Assembly (NCBI GenBank): GCA_963738305.1
Contig: CAVTVU010000007.1
Span: forward strand, 62,001 to 126,000
Source: JBBRHQ01 sp963738305
GTDB taxonomy: Bacteria > Actinomycetota > Thermoleophilia > Solirubrobacterales > 70-9
DNA length: 64,000 bases
Direction: 5' to 3'
The notes under the pieces are model-generated. The model did not search any database, was not told the origin of the DNA, and saw only the letters and a program-made list of their open reading frames with translations. Every line of letters starts with the position of its first letter. Position 1 is the stretch's first letter. The position numbers and the translations under genes are program-made. Below are positions 8,950-17,084 of the stretch, one piece after another.

Positions 8950-9501
8950 TCATTCCTCCCCGCGCAGCAGCGAGTGCATGAGCACGTCTATCTGGCGGCC
9001 GTTCAGCTCCGTCCAGGCGCGCAGGAAGCCGTCCTTCCGGAAGCCGGCGCGCTCAGCGACCCGGCGAGAGGCTTCGTTCCCGGGCTCGACCGCAATGTCG
9101 ATTCGCTCGATCGGCAGGGTCTCGAAGGCGTACCGGCTGAGCAGGCGGACGGCTCTGGTCGCCACCCCGCGACCGCGCGCCCCGGCATCGGTCCAGTAGC
9201 CGATCTCGGCGCGGCGGTTCTTCTCGCTGATCTCGTGCAGGCCGGTCGAGCCGAGCAGCCGGTCGTCGCGGTCGACGACCAGCAGCGAGAGGTCGGTCCC
9301 CGCCCGCCGGCCCGCCTCGCTGACCTCCAGCCAGCGCCGCGCATCCTCCTCCGTGTAGGGCGAGGGCACGTGGGTATGGAGGGGAATCTCGGGGTCCTGG
9401 CAGGCCACGACCAGCGCGGCGACGTCCGCTTCGCGCTTCGACCTCAGCCTGACGACCCCGTCGTCGAGGCCGTCGACCGGAAAGGCGATCTCCTCAGGCA
9501 G
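8950..9501 (-). CDS. GNAT-family N-acetyltransferase
   Basis: The RimJ/RimL-like GNAT signature is clear: RAEIGYWTDAGARGRGVATR (acetyl-CoA site), FETLPIERIDIAVEPGNEAS and AERAGFRKDGFLRAW. The frame conserves typical N-terminal GNAT residues (LDDGVVRLRSKREADVAAL) upstream of the first standard start (GTG at 9408), yet between 9408 and an in-frame stop further up there is no ATG, GTG or TTG. A CTG at 9499-9501 overlapping the upstream mutase stop is the best candidate. Otherwise a small sequence error hides the start. Substrate unknown. Confidence 0.75.
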   Translation of the reverse strand: MPEEIAFPVDGLDDGVVRLRSKREADVAALVVACQDPEIPLHTHVPSPYTEEDARRWLEVSEAGRRAGTDLSLLVVDRDDRLLGSTGLHEISEKNRRAEIGYWTDAGARGRGVATRAVRLLSRYAFETLPIERIDIAVEPGNEASRRVAERAGFRKDGFLRAWTELNGRQIDVLMHSLLRGEE

Positions 9502-11491
9502 GGGCCGGCTCCGGGGAGCCGTGGCGCTGCGCTATCAGCTCGACCATCTCGGCGATGATCCGGTTGATCTCGAAGTCCCGGGGCGTGTAGACGCCGGCTA
9601 CGCCCGCCTCCCGCAGCCGCTTCGCGTCCGCGGCCGGGATGATGCCGCCGACCACCACCGGTACATCGACGTCCTGCTCGCGAAGCAGGCGGACGACCTC
9701 GGGGATCAGTTCCAGGTGTGAGCCGGAGAGGATCGAGAGCCCGACGATGTCGACGTCCTCCTCGATCGCCGACTCCGCGATCTCCTCCGGGGTGAGCCGG
9801 ATGCCCTGGTAGACGACCTCCAGGCCGACGTCGCGCGCCCTTAGAGCGACCTGCTCGGAGCCGTTGGAATGCCCGTCGAGCCCAGGCTTGCCGACCAGGA
9901 CCTTGATCCGGTGGCCGATCGCTTCCGAGACCTCCTCGACCCGGGTTCGGACCTCGGCTAGCTGGTCCGGGTCGGCCGGCGGCGCAGCGCCGTCCACGCC
10001 GGTCGGGGCGCGGTAGGCACCGAAGGAGCGACGCAGGACTTCGGACCACTCGCCGGTCGTCGTCCCCGCCTTGGCGGCGGCGATCGTCGCGGGCATGATG
10101 TTCTCTTCGCCGCCGGCGACCCGCTCCAGCCCCTTCAAGGCTTTGGCGACGGCGCCCTCGTCGCGCTCGGCCCGCCAGCGCTCCAGGGCCTCGACCCGCT
10201 CGCGCTCGACCTCCGGGTCGGGTTCGAGGATGCCCGCGTCGGCGCCGGCCGTGAGCGGCGACTCTTCGGTCTCGGTGTAGCTGTTCTGGCCAACGACCCT
10301 CAGCTCGCCGCGCTCGATCCGCGCCACCCGGTCGCGCTGGGCCTCGACCAGCCGGGCCTTCATGTAGGGGACCGCCTGCACCGCGCCGCCGTGCTCCTCT
10401 ACCACGGTCATCTCGGCCCGCGCTCCCTCGCACAGCTCCTCGACCAGCCCGTCCATAACCTTCGAGCCCTCGAAGACGTCCGGGTACTCGAGCAGGTCGG
10501 TCTCGTTGGCGAGCACCTGTTGGATCCGCAGGCTCCACTGCTGGTCCCAGGGGCGGGGCAGGCCCATCGCCTCGTTCCACGCTGGGAGCTGGATCGCCCG
10601 CGCCCGCGCGTCGCGGCTCAGGGTCACCGCCAGCGCCTCGAGCACGATCCTCTGCACGTTGTTCTCGGGCTGGGACTCGGTCAGGCCCAGCGAGTTGACC
10701 TGGACCCCGTAGCGGAACCGCAGCATCTTGGGATCGGTCACACCGAAGCGCGCGCGGCCGATCTCGTTCCAGAGACGCCCCATCGCCCGCAGCTTGGCGA
10801 TCTCCTCGATCAGCCGGATGCCGGCATTGACGAAGAAGGAGATCCGGCCGAACACTTTCGGGAAGTCCTGCTCGGAGACCTGGCCGCGGCTGCGGACCTC
10901 CTCGAGGACCGCGATCCCGGTGGAGAGGGCGTAGGCAATCTCCTGGACCGGGGTCGCGCCCGCCTCCTGGAGGTGGTAGCTGCAGATGTTGGTCGGATTC
11001 CAACTCGGCACCTCGTTGACCGTGAAGGCGACGGTGTCGGCGATCAGCCTCATCGAGGGCCCGGGGGGGAAGGCGTAGGTGCCGCGCGAGAGGTACTCCT
11101 TGATGATGTCGTTCTGGGTGGTTCCCTTGAGCCGGGATCGGTCGACGCCGTTCTCCTCGGCGACGGTGACGTAGAGGGCGAGCAGCCAGGCCGCAGTCGC
11201 GTTGATCGTCATCGAGGTGTTCATCTCGTCCAGCGGGATCCCGTCGAGCAGGGCATGCATGTCGCCCTTCTCGGCGATCGAGACGCCGACCTTGCCGACC
11301 TCGCCGCGGGCGAGGACGTGATCGGGGTCATAGCCCGTCTGGGTGGGCAGGTCGAAGGCGATCGAGAGCCCGGTCTGGCCCTTGGCCAGATTGCGGCGGT
11401 AGAGCTCGTTCGAGCGGCGGGCGTCGGAGTGGCCGGCGTAGGTCCGCATCACCCACGGCCGGTCGGGCTCGGGCAGGCGGTGATCGCTCAT
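9494..11491 (-). CDS. ecm: Ethylmalonyl-CoA mutase (MeaA-like, B12-dependent)
   Basis: This 665-residue protein contains a methylmalonyl-CoA mutase catalytic domain (GQTGLSIAFDLPTQTGYDPD near residue 37, NEMNTSMTINATAAWLLALY-type block, GTTQNDIIKEYLSRGTYAFP, SYHLQEAGATPVQEIAYAL) and a C-terminal cobalamin-binding domain with KPGLDGHSNGSEQ at about residue 545. LDGHSNG gives the DxHxxG base-off B12 motif. A single-chain mutase of this size with this B12 motif matches the MeaA/Ecm branch, which isomerises ethylmalonyl-CoA to methylsuccinyl-CoA. ATG 11491 is chosen as start; the frame stays open upstream into repeat DNA. Ccr, the preceding enzyme, is at 13185-14447 on the same strand. Confidence 0.9.
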   Translation of the reverse strand: MSDHRLPEPDRPWVMRTYAGHSDARRSNELYRRNLAKGQTGLSIAFDLPTQTGYDPDHVLARGEVGKVGVSIAEKGDMHALLDGIPLDEMNTSMTINATAAWLLALYVTVAEENGVDRSRLKGTTQNDIIKEYLSRGTYAFPPGPSMRLIADTVAFTVNEVPSWNPTNICSYHLQEAGATPVQEIAYALSTGIAVLEEVRSRGQVSEQDFPKVFGRISFFVNAGIRLIEEIAKLRAMGRLWNEIGRARFGVTDPKMLRFRYGVQVNSLGLTESQPENNVQRIVLEALAVTLSRDARARAIQLPAWNEAMGLPRPWDQQWSLRIQQVLANETDLLEYPDVFEGSKVMDGLVEELCEGARAEMTVVEEHGGAVQAVPYMKARLVEAQRDRVARIERGELRVVGQNSYTETEESPLTAGADAGILEPDPEVERERVEALERWRAERDEGAVAKALKGLERVAGGEENIMPATIAAAKAGTTTGEWSEVLRRSFGAYRAPTGVDGAAPPADPDQLAEVRTRVEEVSEAIGHRIKVLVGKPGLDGHSNGSEQVALRARDVGLEVVYQGIRLTPEEIAESAIEEDVDIVGLSILSGSHLELIPEVVRLLREQDVDVPVVVGGIIPAADAKRLREAGVAGVYTPRDFEINRIIAEMVELIAQRHGSPEPAPA

Positions 11492-11506
11492 GTCAATAGA
11501 TGTTAT

Positions 11507-11563
11507 GCCGCCGAGGTGGTAGCGGCGGCACAGGCATGTCAGGCGGCGAAGCCGCCGCAAGTC
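11507..11563 (+). repeat. Dispersed hairpin repeat copy
   Basis: First stem GCCGCCG...CGGCGGC (both arms changed relative to the array's GCCGGCGC/GCGCCGGC), linker ACAGGCATGTCA and second stem GGCGGC-GAA-GCCGCC. It lies 16 bases upstream of the ecm start, in its probable leader. Confidence 0.75.
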
Positions 11564-11761
11564 ATTCCCAACAGCAACGCCGCCTCCTCTGCTCCAGCTC
11601 GCGCGCACTTGAACCTCGAATGTCTTGCGCGCGAGCTTCCCCGTCCGGGGCGGCTTTGTCGCCGCGGCGCCGGAAATCGCCGTTTCACGGTCGCGGTTGC
11701 GCATCTTTTTGGCTCGCCCGTGTTTAGGCTCCCTGTGCGGGTCCACGGGGGCCCGCTGTCG

Positions 11762-12466
11762 ATGAAGGCAAAGCGCATCACAATCGCCCTGCTGTGCGCC
11801 CTGGCGGCCTCTGCCGCCGTGGCAGCGGCTGCCGTCGCTCAGGACGCGATCGCGATCTACTCCAGCAACATGAGCTCGGCCGCAAAGCGGGCACAGTTCG
11901 TGAAGCTCTCGGGGGCCAACTGCGATCGGGGCGGGTCCAGCGCCGCGCTCAAGGTGGCAGTTGGCAAGCGCACCGACCAGTGCAGCTACCGCACCCCGGT
12001 GATCGGGCGCGACCTGGAGGTGTTCGCGACAGCGCGCCTGCTCAGTGGCACCCCGAAGGCGAAGCGCAAGCAGACCTTCGTGGCAGCCGACCTTCGGGCG
12101 GGCGCGGGCGGCAAGTACCAGCTCGCCGTCTATCCAGCCCGGCGCAGGTTCGCGGTCCGCAAAGTGTTCCCCAACGGCAACATCCAGGTCCTGAAGGCGG
12201 GCAACGGAGTGAAGCGGATCCACAACAAGCCCAATCAGGCGAACAAGCTGCGCCTGAGGGCGTTCAACATCACGAGCGGCGCTGACAAGGGCGGCTGCCG
12301 CGTCATCGCCTTCATCAACGACAAGCGCGCGGCGGCGCTCACCGATCCGCTCGGCGGCAAGCTCGAGGGGCGCTACTCCGGCTTCTCGGTGGGCTCGAAG
12401 CACAGCGCGAACGGAGCAGTGGCGAGCTTCGACGACGTCGTCGTACGGGTCCCCGCCCCGTTCTAG
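11762..12466 (+). CDS. Secreted hypothetical protein with LamG/DUF1080-like fold
   Basis: A 234-residue protein with a signal peptide (MKAKRITIALLCALAASAAV, cleavage probably after AVAQ near residue 27). The mature part resembles concanavalin-like jelly-roll proteins: LRLRAFNITSG, CRVIAFINDKRAAALTDPL and a late YSGFSVGSKHSANGAVASF ahead of DDVVVRV. A pair of cysteines could form a disulfide. Probably an exported carbohydrate- or surface-binding protein; ligand unknown. Confidence 0.65.
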   Translation: MKAKRITIALLCALAASAAVAAAAVAQDAIAIYSSNMSSAAKRAQFVKLSGANCDRGGSSAALKVAVGKRTDQCSYRTPVIGRDLEVFATARLLSGTPKAKRKQTFVAADLRAGAGGKYQLAVYPARRRFAVRKVFPNGNIQVLKAGNGVKRIHNKPNQANKLRLRAFNITSGADKGGCRVIAFINDKRAAALTDPLGGKLEGRYSGFSVGSKHSANGAVASFDDVVVRVPAPF

Positions 12467-12500
12467 CGGGTCCGGCGCCCGAAAGGCCGATAATCAGCAC

Positions 12501-12791
12501 ATGTCGACGACCACGGTCGAGCGCCCTCAGGTCGGTGGCCCCGGCTCGGGCCTGGGGGGCAACTGGCTGGTCATCGTCCGCAACGACAACCACAACACCT
12601 TCGATCACGTTGCCCGGACCCTCGCCTCGGTGATCCCGGGGGTCTCTCTGCAGAAAGGCCACGCTCTCGCCGACCAGATCCACAACAGCGGCCAGGCGAT
12701 GGTCTGGTCAGGCCCCCGCGAGCCCGCCGAGCACTACTGGGAGCAGCTGAAGGCGGCGGGGCTGACGATGGCGCCGCTGGAGCAGCACTAG
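12501..12791 (+). CDS. clpS: ATP-dependent Clp protease adaptor ClpS
   Basis: This 96-residue protein matches ClpS: a disordered N-terminal tail of about 20 residues, then NWLVIVRNDNHNTFDHVART (the acidic/Asn pocket region for N-degron binding) and GQAMVWSGPREPAEHYWEQL toward the C-terminus. It would deliver N-end-rule substrates to ClpA/ClpC. It is a single gene here with no clp protease genes alongside. Confidence 0.85.
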   Translation: MSTTTVERPQVGGPGSGLGGNWLVIVRNDNHNTFDHVARTLASVIPGVSLQKGHALADQIHNSGQAMVWSGPREPAEHYWEQLKAAGLTMAPLEQH

Positions 12792-12886
12792 ACGCTGCGC
12801 CGCTCGCGAGACGTGAATAAGACACCAATACGGTGTTCTAGATCAGTCTCGCCAGTTGAGGGCGGCGTGGTAGTCGCGTCTGCGCC

Positions 12887-13183
12887 CTACTCGGCGACCA
12901 GCAGGGTGTGCCAGTTGGGCAGCAGGGGCTTGTCGTAGAGGTCGACGATCGAGTTGCGGGCGGCCTCGATCTCCTCCGAGTACCAGTAGCGCTCGAAGTC
13001 CTCTCGGCTCGCCCAGGCCCCCGACTGGCGGAAGGCGAGCGGGTCGTCGATCGAGCGGGTCAGCGACCAGCTCGTCGCGCCGAAGGCGGGCATGCGGGCC
13101 GCCGCCGGCCGCCACAGCTCGTACCAGCGCTCGGCTCGCAAGGGGACGACGTGCCAGTCGATCTCGCAGATCTCGACGGCCAA
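12887..13183 (-). CDS. Small dimeric alpha/beta-barrel (ABM-like) protein
   Basis: From a TTG at 13183, one base after the ccr stop, the frame gives about 98 residues: EICEIDWHVVPLRAERWYEL, then GATSWSLTRSIDDPLAFRQS and DFERYWYSEEIEAARNSIVD. The strand-helix-strand pattern with tryptophans and tyrosines suggests a ferredoxin-like antibiotic-biosynthesis-monooxygenase fold. The frame extends upstream into ccr, but the TTG adjacent to the ccr stop is preferred. Co-transcribed with ccr; role unknown. Confidence 0.6.
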   Translation of the reverse strand: MAVEICEIDWHVVPLRAERWYELWRPAAARMPAFGATSWSLTRSIDDPLAFRQSGAWASREDFERYWYSEEIEAARNSIVDLYDKPLLPNWHTLLVAE

Positions 13184-13184
13184 C

Positions 13185-14447
13185 CTAGGCCCCCACTTCG
13201 GCCCGGATCGCGCCGGGTCCCTCCTCGTTTTGGCCCTCGCCATCGTCTTCGGCGCCGACCAGGATCGAGATCTTCCCGAGGTGCTTGTTCTCGTGCAGCA
13301 GCTGGTGGGCTCCGGGGACGCCGTCGAAGTCCATCGTCTGCCACAGCACCGGCCGCACCTTGCCTTCGGCCATCAGTTGGTTGGCCCGCATGCACTCGTA
13401 CGCGTTGGCGAAGTGCGATCCGATGATCTGCTTCTGGCGCATCCACAGGTAGCGGACGTCGAAGTCGAGCTGGTAGCCGGAGGTCGCACCACAGATCACA
13501 ACCTTCCCGAACGGCTTGACGACCAGCACCGAGGTCGGGAAGGTCGCCTGGCCGACGTGCTCGAAGACGAAGTCAGGTGCATCGCCGAGAATCTCCTTGA
13601 CCCGCTTGGCGAAGCCGCGCGATGCCTTGAACCGCGCCTTCTCGGCCTCACGGTCAGCGAGATTCTCCGGAGTCCGCATCATCTCGCCGAATTCGGCGCG
13701 GTTGATGTAGTCCACGGCACCCAGCTGCTTGACAAGCTCCCCCTTCTCGTCGGAGGAGACGACACCTACAGCGTTGGCACCCGCCGCCTTGCAAAGCTGG
13801 GTGGCGAAGACCCCGAGGCCGCCGGCGGCACCCCAGATCAGCACGTTGTGGCCGGGCTGCACCTTGCACTGGTCGATCAGCATCCGGTAGGCGGTGAAGT
13901 AGGTGAGCCCGTAGGCGGAGGAATCGGCCCAGGAGAGGTTCTGCGGGCGGGGCAGGAGCTGCTGGGCCTGGACCTTGGTGAACTGGGCGAAGGACCCCCA
14001 GGTGGTCTCATAGCCCCAGATCTGCTGGCTGGGAGCGGCGAGCGGGTCGAGGCCGTGGACCTCGACGTCCTCGTAGGAGGCCTGGTTGCAGTGGATCACG
14101 ACCTCGTCACCGGGCTTCCACTTGGTGACGCCCTGGCCGAGCTTCCAGACGATTCCGGAGGCGTCCGAGCCCCCGATGTGGTGCCCCCACTCGGGGTGGT
14201 CCCCGTAGTTGAAGACCGACACCGGCTTGCCCAGCGCCGCCCACACGTTGTTGAAGTTGACCCCTGCGGCCATCACCCGCACGATCACCTCGAATGCGCC
14301 GGGCTCGGGCACCTCGATCTGCTCCAGCTTGAAGGCGTCCTTGGGCTCTCCCTCGGTCTCGGGGCGGATCACCCAGGCGGCCATCGTCTCCGGCAGGGTC
14401 CCCGGCTCCACGTCGAGCTTCGAGACTTCGCTGATGTCAATGGCCAA
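13185..14447 (-). CDS. ccr: Crotonyl-CoA carboxylase/reductase
   Basis: A 420-residue medium-chain dehydrogenase of the Ccr type: N-terminal ETMAAWVIRPETEGEPKDAF, VRVMAAGVNFNNVWAALG, GDHPEWGHHIGGSDASGIVW, then WGAAGGLGVFATQLCKAAGA as NADPH-binding glycine motif, and YLWMRQKQIIGSHFANAYEC near the C-terminus. The length and the GGSDASG/FNNVWA blocks distinguish Ccr from ordinary quinone reductases. It reductively carboxylates crotonyl-CoA to ethylmalonyl-CoA, the committed step of the ethylmalonyl-CoA pathway. A small ABM-like gene follows directly; the repeat array lies upstream of its start. Confidence 0.93.
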   Translation of the reverse strand: MAIDISEVSKLDVEPGTLPETMAAWVIRPETEGEPKDAFKLEQIEVPEPGAFEVIVRVMAAGVNFNNVWAALGKPVSVFNYGDHPEWGHHIGGSDASGIVWKLGQGVTKWKPGDEVVIHCNQASYEDVEVHGLDPLAAPSQQIWGYETTWGSFAQFTKVQAQQLLPRPQNLSWADSSAYGLTYFTAYRMLIDQCKVQPGHNVLIWGAAGGLGVFATQLCKAAGANAVGVVSSDEKGELVKQLGAVDYINRAEFGEMMRTPENLADREAEKARFKASRGFAKRVKEILGDAPDFVFEHVGQATFPTSVLVVKPFGKVVICGATSGYQLDFDVRYLWMRQKQIIGSHFANAYECMRANQLMAEGKVRPVLWQTMDFDGVPGAHQLLHENKHLGKISILVGAEDDGEGQNEEGPGAIRAEVGA

Positions 14448-14496
14448 GGGGGATCCTCCGGGTTCGGGTGTGAGCCGGAGATCCTAGAGACTGTTT

Positions 14497-14972
14497 GCCG
14501 GCGCGGTGTTAGCGCCGGCACAGGCATGTAAGGCGGCGAAAGCCGCCGCAAGTGATTCCGGTCTGCCGGCGCGGTGTTAGCGCCGGCACAGGCATGTAAG
14601 GCGGCGAAAGCCGCCGCAAGTGATTCCGGTCTGCCGGCGCGGTGTTAGCGCCGGCACAGGCATGTAAGGCGGCGAAAGCCGCCGCAAGTGATTCCGGTCT
14701 GCCGGCGCGGTGTTAGCGCCGGCACAGGCATGTAAGGCGGCGAAAGCCGCCGCAAGTGATTCCGGTCTGCCGGCGCGGTGTTAGCGCCGGCACAGGCATG
14801 TAAGGCGGCGAAAGCCGCCGCAAGTGATTCCGGTCTGCCGGCGCGGTGTTAGCGCCGGCACAGGCATGTAAGGCGGCGAAAGCCGCCGCAAGTGATTCCG
14901 GTCTGCCGGCGCGGTGTTAGCGCCGGCACAGGCATGTAAGGCGGCGAAAGCCGCCGCAAGTGATTCCGGTCT
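14497..14972 (+). repeat. Seven identical 68-bp tandem repeats with two hairpins each
   Basis: Units start at 14497, 14565, 14633, 14701, 14769, 14837 and 14905 and look identical on reading. Each holds hairpin 1 (GCCGGCGC, loop GGTGTTA, GCGCCGGC), a linker ACAGGCATGTAA, hairpin 2 (GGCGGC, GAAA loop, GCCGCC) and tail GCAAGTGATTCCGGTCT. It fills the gap between the divergent ccr and nuclease-like genes (ccr start 14447, next ATG 15019). Identity of all copies indicates recent expansion. Degenerate single copies are scattered from 6.6 to 29.1 kb. Confidence 0.97.
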
Positions 14973-15018
14973 GCCCGAAAACGCCGTCAGGTTCTTGTCC
15001 GGGCGCCCGACTACGTTC

Positions 15019-16377
15019 ATGAGTCCGATGGAAGCATCAGAAGACACCCGAATCGACCGCAGCGCCCCGACCGTTCGGGCGCTTGACGACCGCCTGGTGA
15101 TCGAGCGCCTGGAGGTCGACGATGAGCGCTCTGCGCAGCTCGTGCGGGAGCGCATCGAGGCCGGGCAGTCCGGCGAGGACACGGTCCGCGACGCGATCGA
15201 GATCGGGGCGCGGGTGCTCGAGCGGCAGGGCCTGGCGGCCGAGGTCGACTACGTGCAGCGTGAGTTCGAGCGGACCTCGGGCCGGGTGCGCGAGCAGTTC
15301 GGCGAGCAGGCCGGCGCCTTGACCGAGAAGGTCCAGGGTGAGCTGCAACGCGTGTTCGGCGATGAGGGGGGCGTGATGGCGAAAGCCCTCGACGCCCACG
15401 CGGGGGAGCTGGCCGACCAGATCAGCCGCCATTTCGGCGAGGAGAGCACCGAGGCGGTCCAGCACCGAGTGCGCGAGCTGGTTGAGAAGGCGATGCGCGA
15501 GTCGCGCGAGGAATTGGTCCGTCACCTCTCCAGCGAGGACGGCTCGAACCCGCTCGCCGACTTCAAGCGCTCCGTCAACCAAACCGTCGTCGAGGCGCGA
15601 CGGAGCCAGGAGGAGCAGGTCAGGGCGATGGGGGAGAAGCTCGGGGCGCTGGAGACCGGCATCGCCCGGCTCACCGAGCAGACCGAGGCCGGGCGCGTCC
15701 TGGCGGAGGCCGAGGAGGCCGGGACCAGGAAGGGCCGGAGCTTCGAGGAGCGGGTCCACGAGGCGATCGAGGCGATCGCCGAGGCGCGGGGGGATGCCGC
15801 GTTCCACGTCGGCGACGAGCCCGGCAAGGGCGGCAGCAGGAAGGGCGACACGGTGGTCGAGGTCGACGGAGGAGAGGGCCCCGCGACCGGGCGTATCGTC
15901 TTCGAGGCCAAGAACAGCAAGCTCGGCAAGAAGGATGCCTGGCAGGAGCTGAACGGAGCGATGGCCGAGCGCGAGGCGAGCTTCGCGGTCCTGGTCGTCG
16001 CCGGGGAGGGCAGGGTTCCCGCGGGCCGCGAGCAGCTGCACGAGTACGAGGGAAACAAGCTGATCGTCGCCGTCGATCCCGACGAGCCGGCCGGGATCGG
16101 GCTCGAGCTCGCCTACCGCTACGGGCGCTGCCGCCTCGTCCTGCACCGCGAGGGCGAGCTGGACATGGAGGCTCCGGCGGTTCGCGACGCCGCGGCCGAG
16201 GCGCTCTCCGCACTGAAGCAGGCCCAGAGCATCAAGCTCAACCTGACAAAGGCCGAGAACGGGATCGCCTCGGCAAGGGACGGCCTCGAAGAGATGGCCG
16301 AGTCGGTCAAGCAGCGCCTCGAGCGGATCGAGTCGCTGGTCGAGGAGGCCTTGCCTCCCGACGACGGCCCGGCCTGA
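15019..16377 (+). CDS. Coiled-coil protein with C-terminal nuclease-like (PD-(D/E)xK-type) region
   Basis: A 452-residue protein. Residues 30-250 are heptad-rich coiled coil (YVQREFERTSGRVREQFGEQ, ELADQISRHFGEES). Around residues 270-330 comes a globular segment with GDTVVEVDGGEGPATGRIVF then EAKNSKLGKKDAWQEL; the D...E.K spacing resembles the restriction-endonuclease-like core. The C-terminus is again helical. The arrangement recalls RmuC-like/DUF2130-type coiled-coil nucleases, but the family is not certain. ATG at 15019 or 15028 are both possible. It is transcribed away from the repeat array immediately upstream. Confidence 0.6.
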   Translation: MSPMEASEDTRIDRSAPTVRALDDRLVIERLEVDDERSAQLVRERIEAGQSGEDTVRDAIEIGARVLERQGLAAEVDYVQREFERTSGRVREQFGEQAGALTEKVQGELQRVFGDEGGVMAKALDAHAGELADQISRHFGEESTEAVQHRVRELVEKAMRESREELVRHLSSEDGSNPLADFKRSVNQTVVEARRSQEEQVRAMGEKLGALETGIARLTEQTEAGRVLAEAEEAGTRKGRSFEERVHEAIEAIAEARGDAAFHVGDEPGKGGSRKGDTVVEVDGGEGPATGRIVFEAKNSKLGKKDAWQELNGAMAEREASFAVLVVAGEGRVPAGREQLHEYEGNKLIVAVDPDEPAGIGLELAYRYGRCRLVLHREGELDMEAPAVRDAAAEALSALKQAQSIKLNLTKAENGIASARDGLEEMAESVKQRLERIESLVEEALPPDDGPA

Positions 16378-16419
16378 TCGGTCAGCCCACGCGGCCTTCA
16401 GGGACCGGCCGGCGCCGAT

Positions 16420-16896
16420 CTAGGGGATCTGGAGATCGTTGGCCGAGGAGCTGCGGTCGGGGCCGACGTTGAGGCGGGCTGCGATCGCGCCGGGTATGTC
16501 GTCGGCGCTGACCAGGTAGTCGCCGGTCGGCAGGAAGGCCTTGAAGGTCGCCGTGCCGTTGGCGACCACGAGGGGTGAGGTCTCCTTCCTGGGGCCGGTG
16601 ATCTGAATACGGCTGTCGAAGTTGGTCAGGTTGGCGACAGTGATCCAGACCAGGAGGGGAGTGTCCTGCTTGACGCCCTCCTGAATCGCCTGCCGTAGAA
16701 CCCGGGGCGGTACGACCCCCACCCTTCGCGGCGACAGGCTGACCTTGTCGCGGCTGATCCCCATCGTGATCTGGGTCGCGATCGCAGGGCGAGGGTCGTT
16801 GGCGTGCTCCTTGGCACCGCAGCCGGCAAGGAGCACCACCGCAACGATTGCTCCCAGCATGCAGGCGACCGCCGATTTGCCTCTCCCGCGCGCCAT
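16420..16896 (-). CDS. Hypothetical lipoprotein
   Basis: This 158-residue protein begins with a lipoprotein signal peptide ending in the lipobox LLAGC (cysteine at about residue 26). The mature domain is beta-rich (TPLLVWITVANLTNFDSRIQ, NGTATFKAFLPTGDYLVSAD), reminiscent of an Ig-like or cupredoxin-like fold without obvious ligand residues. It is the first gene downstream of the two 48-nt hairpin elements. Function unknown; it should be anchored to the outer face of the membrane. Confidence 0.65.
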   Translation of the reverse strand: MARGRGKSAVACMLGAIVAVVLLAGCGAKEHANDPRPAIATQITMGISRDKVSLSPRRVGVVPPRVLRQAIQEGVKQDTPLLVWITVANLTNFDSRIQITGPRKETSPLVVANGTATFKAFLPTGDYLVSADDIPGAIAARLNVGPDRSSSANDLQIP

Positions 16897-16945
16897 CGGG
16901 GGAATCTAACCGAAGCACACGGATGCGGCGCGTAGTCCACATCCC

Positions 16946-16993
16946 GACGTGGGACCTTTCAACCCCGCATAGCGGAGCTCAGAAGCCCCACGT
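16946..16993. repeat. 48-nt hairpin element, copy 1
   Basis: Outer stem GACGTGGG pairs with CCCACGTC; an inner CCGC-ATA-GCGG hairpin sits inside. The spacer ACCTTTCAA is shared with copy 2, 71 bases away. It lies between the acyltransferase 3' end and the lipoprotein 5' end, both on the minus strand. Confidence 0.7.
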
Positions 16994-17016
16994 CCGCGCG
17001 AACTGCTCAAGGCGCC

Positions 17017-17065
17017 GACGTGGGACCTTTCAACCCCGCATGGCGAAGCTCAGAAGCCCCATGTC
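17017..17065. repeat. 48-nt hairpin element, copy 2
   Basis: Same layout as copy 1: GACGTGGGACCTTTCAACCC, then GCATGGCGAAGCTCAGAAG and CCCCATGTC. The outer stem keeps pairing through one mismatch or wobble; the inner arm changes GCGG to GCGA. It ends 20 bases before the acyltransferase stop. Confidence 0.7.
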
Positions 17066-17084
17066 CCCCGCAGGTGGTGGGTGT

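Noticed and set aside
9494..12403. A 969-codon frame extending the mutase upstream
   Set aside because: The extra N-terminus is antisense to the secreted LamG-like protein and runs through a hairpin repeat; the mutase family starts at ATG 11491.
10391..12466. A 691-codon plus-strand frame covering the mutase gene
   Set aside because: Only its last 235 codons, from ATG 11762, have a signal peptide and plausible protein; the remainder is antisense to the mutase.
14497..14972. Possible CRISPR array
   Set aside because: Units are directly abutting and identical over all 68 bases, so there are no unique spacers, and no cas genes are present. It is a tandem repeat.
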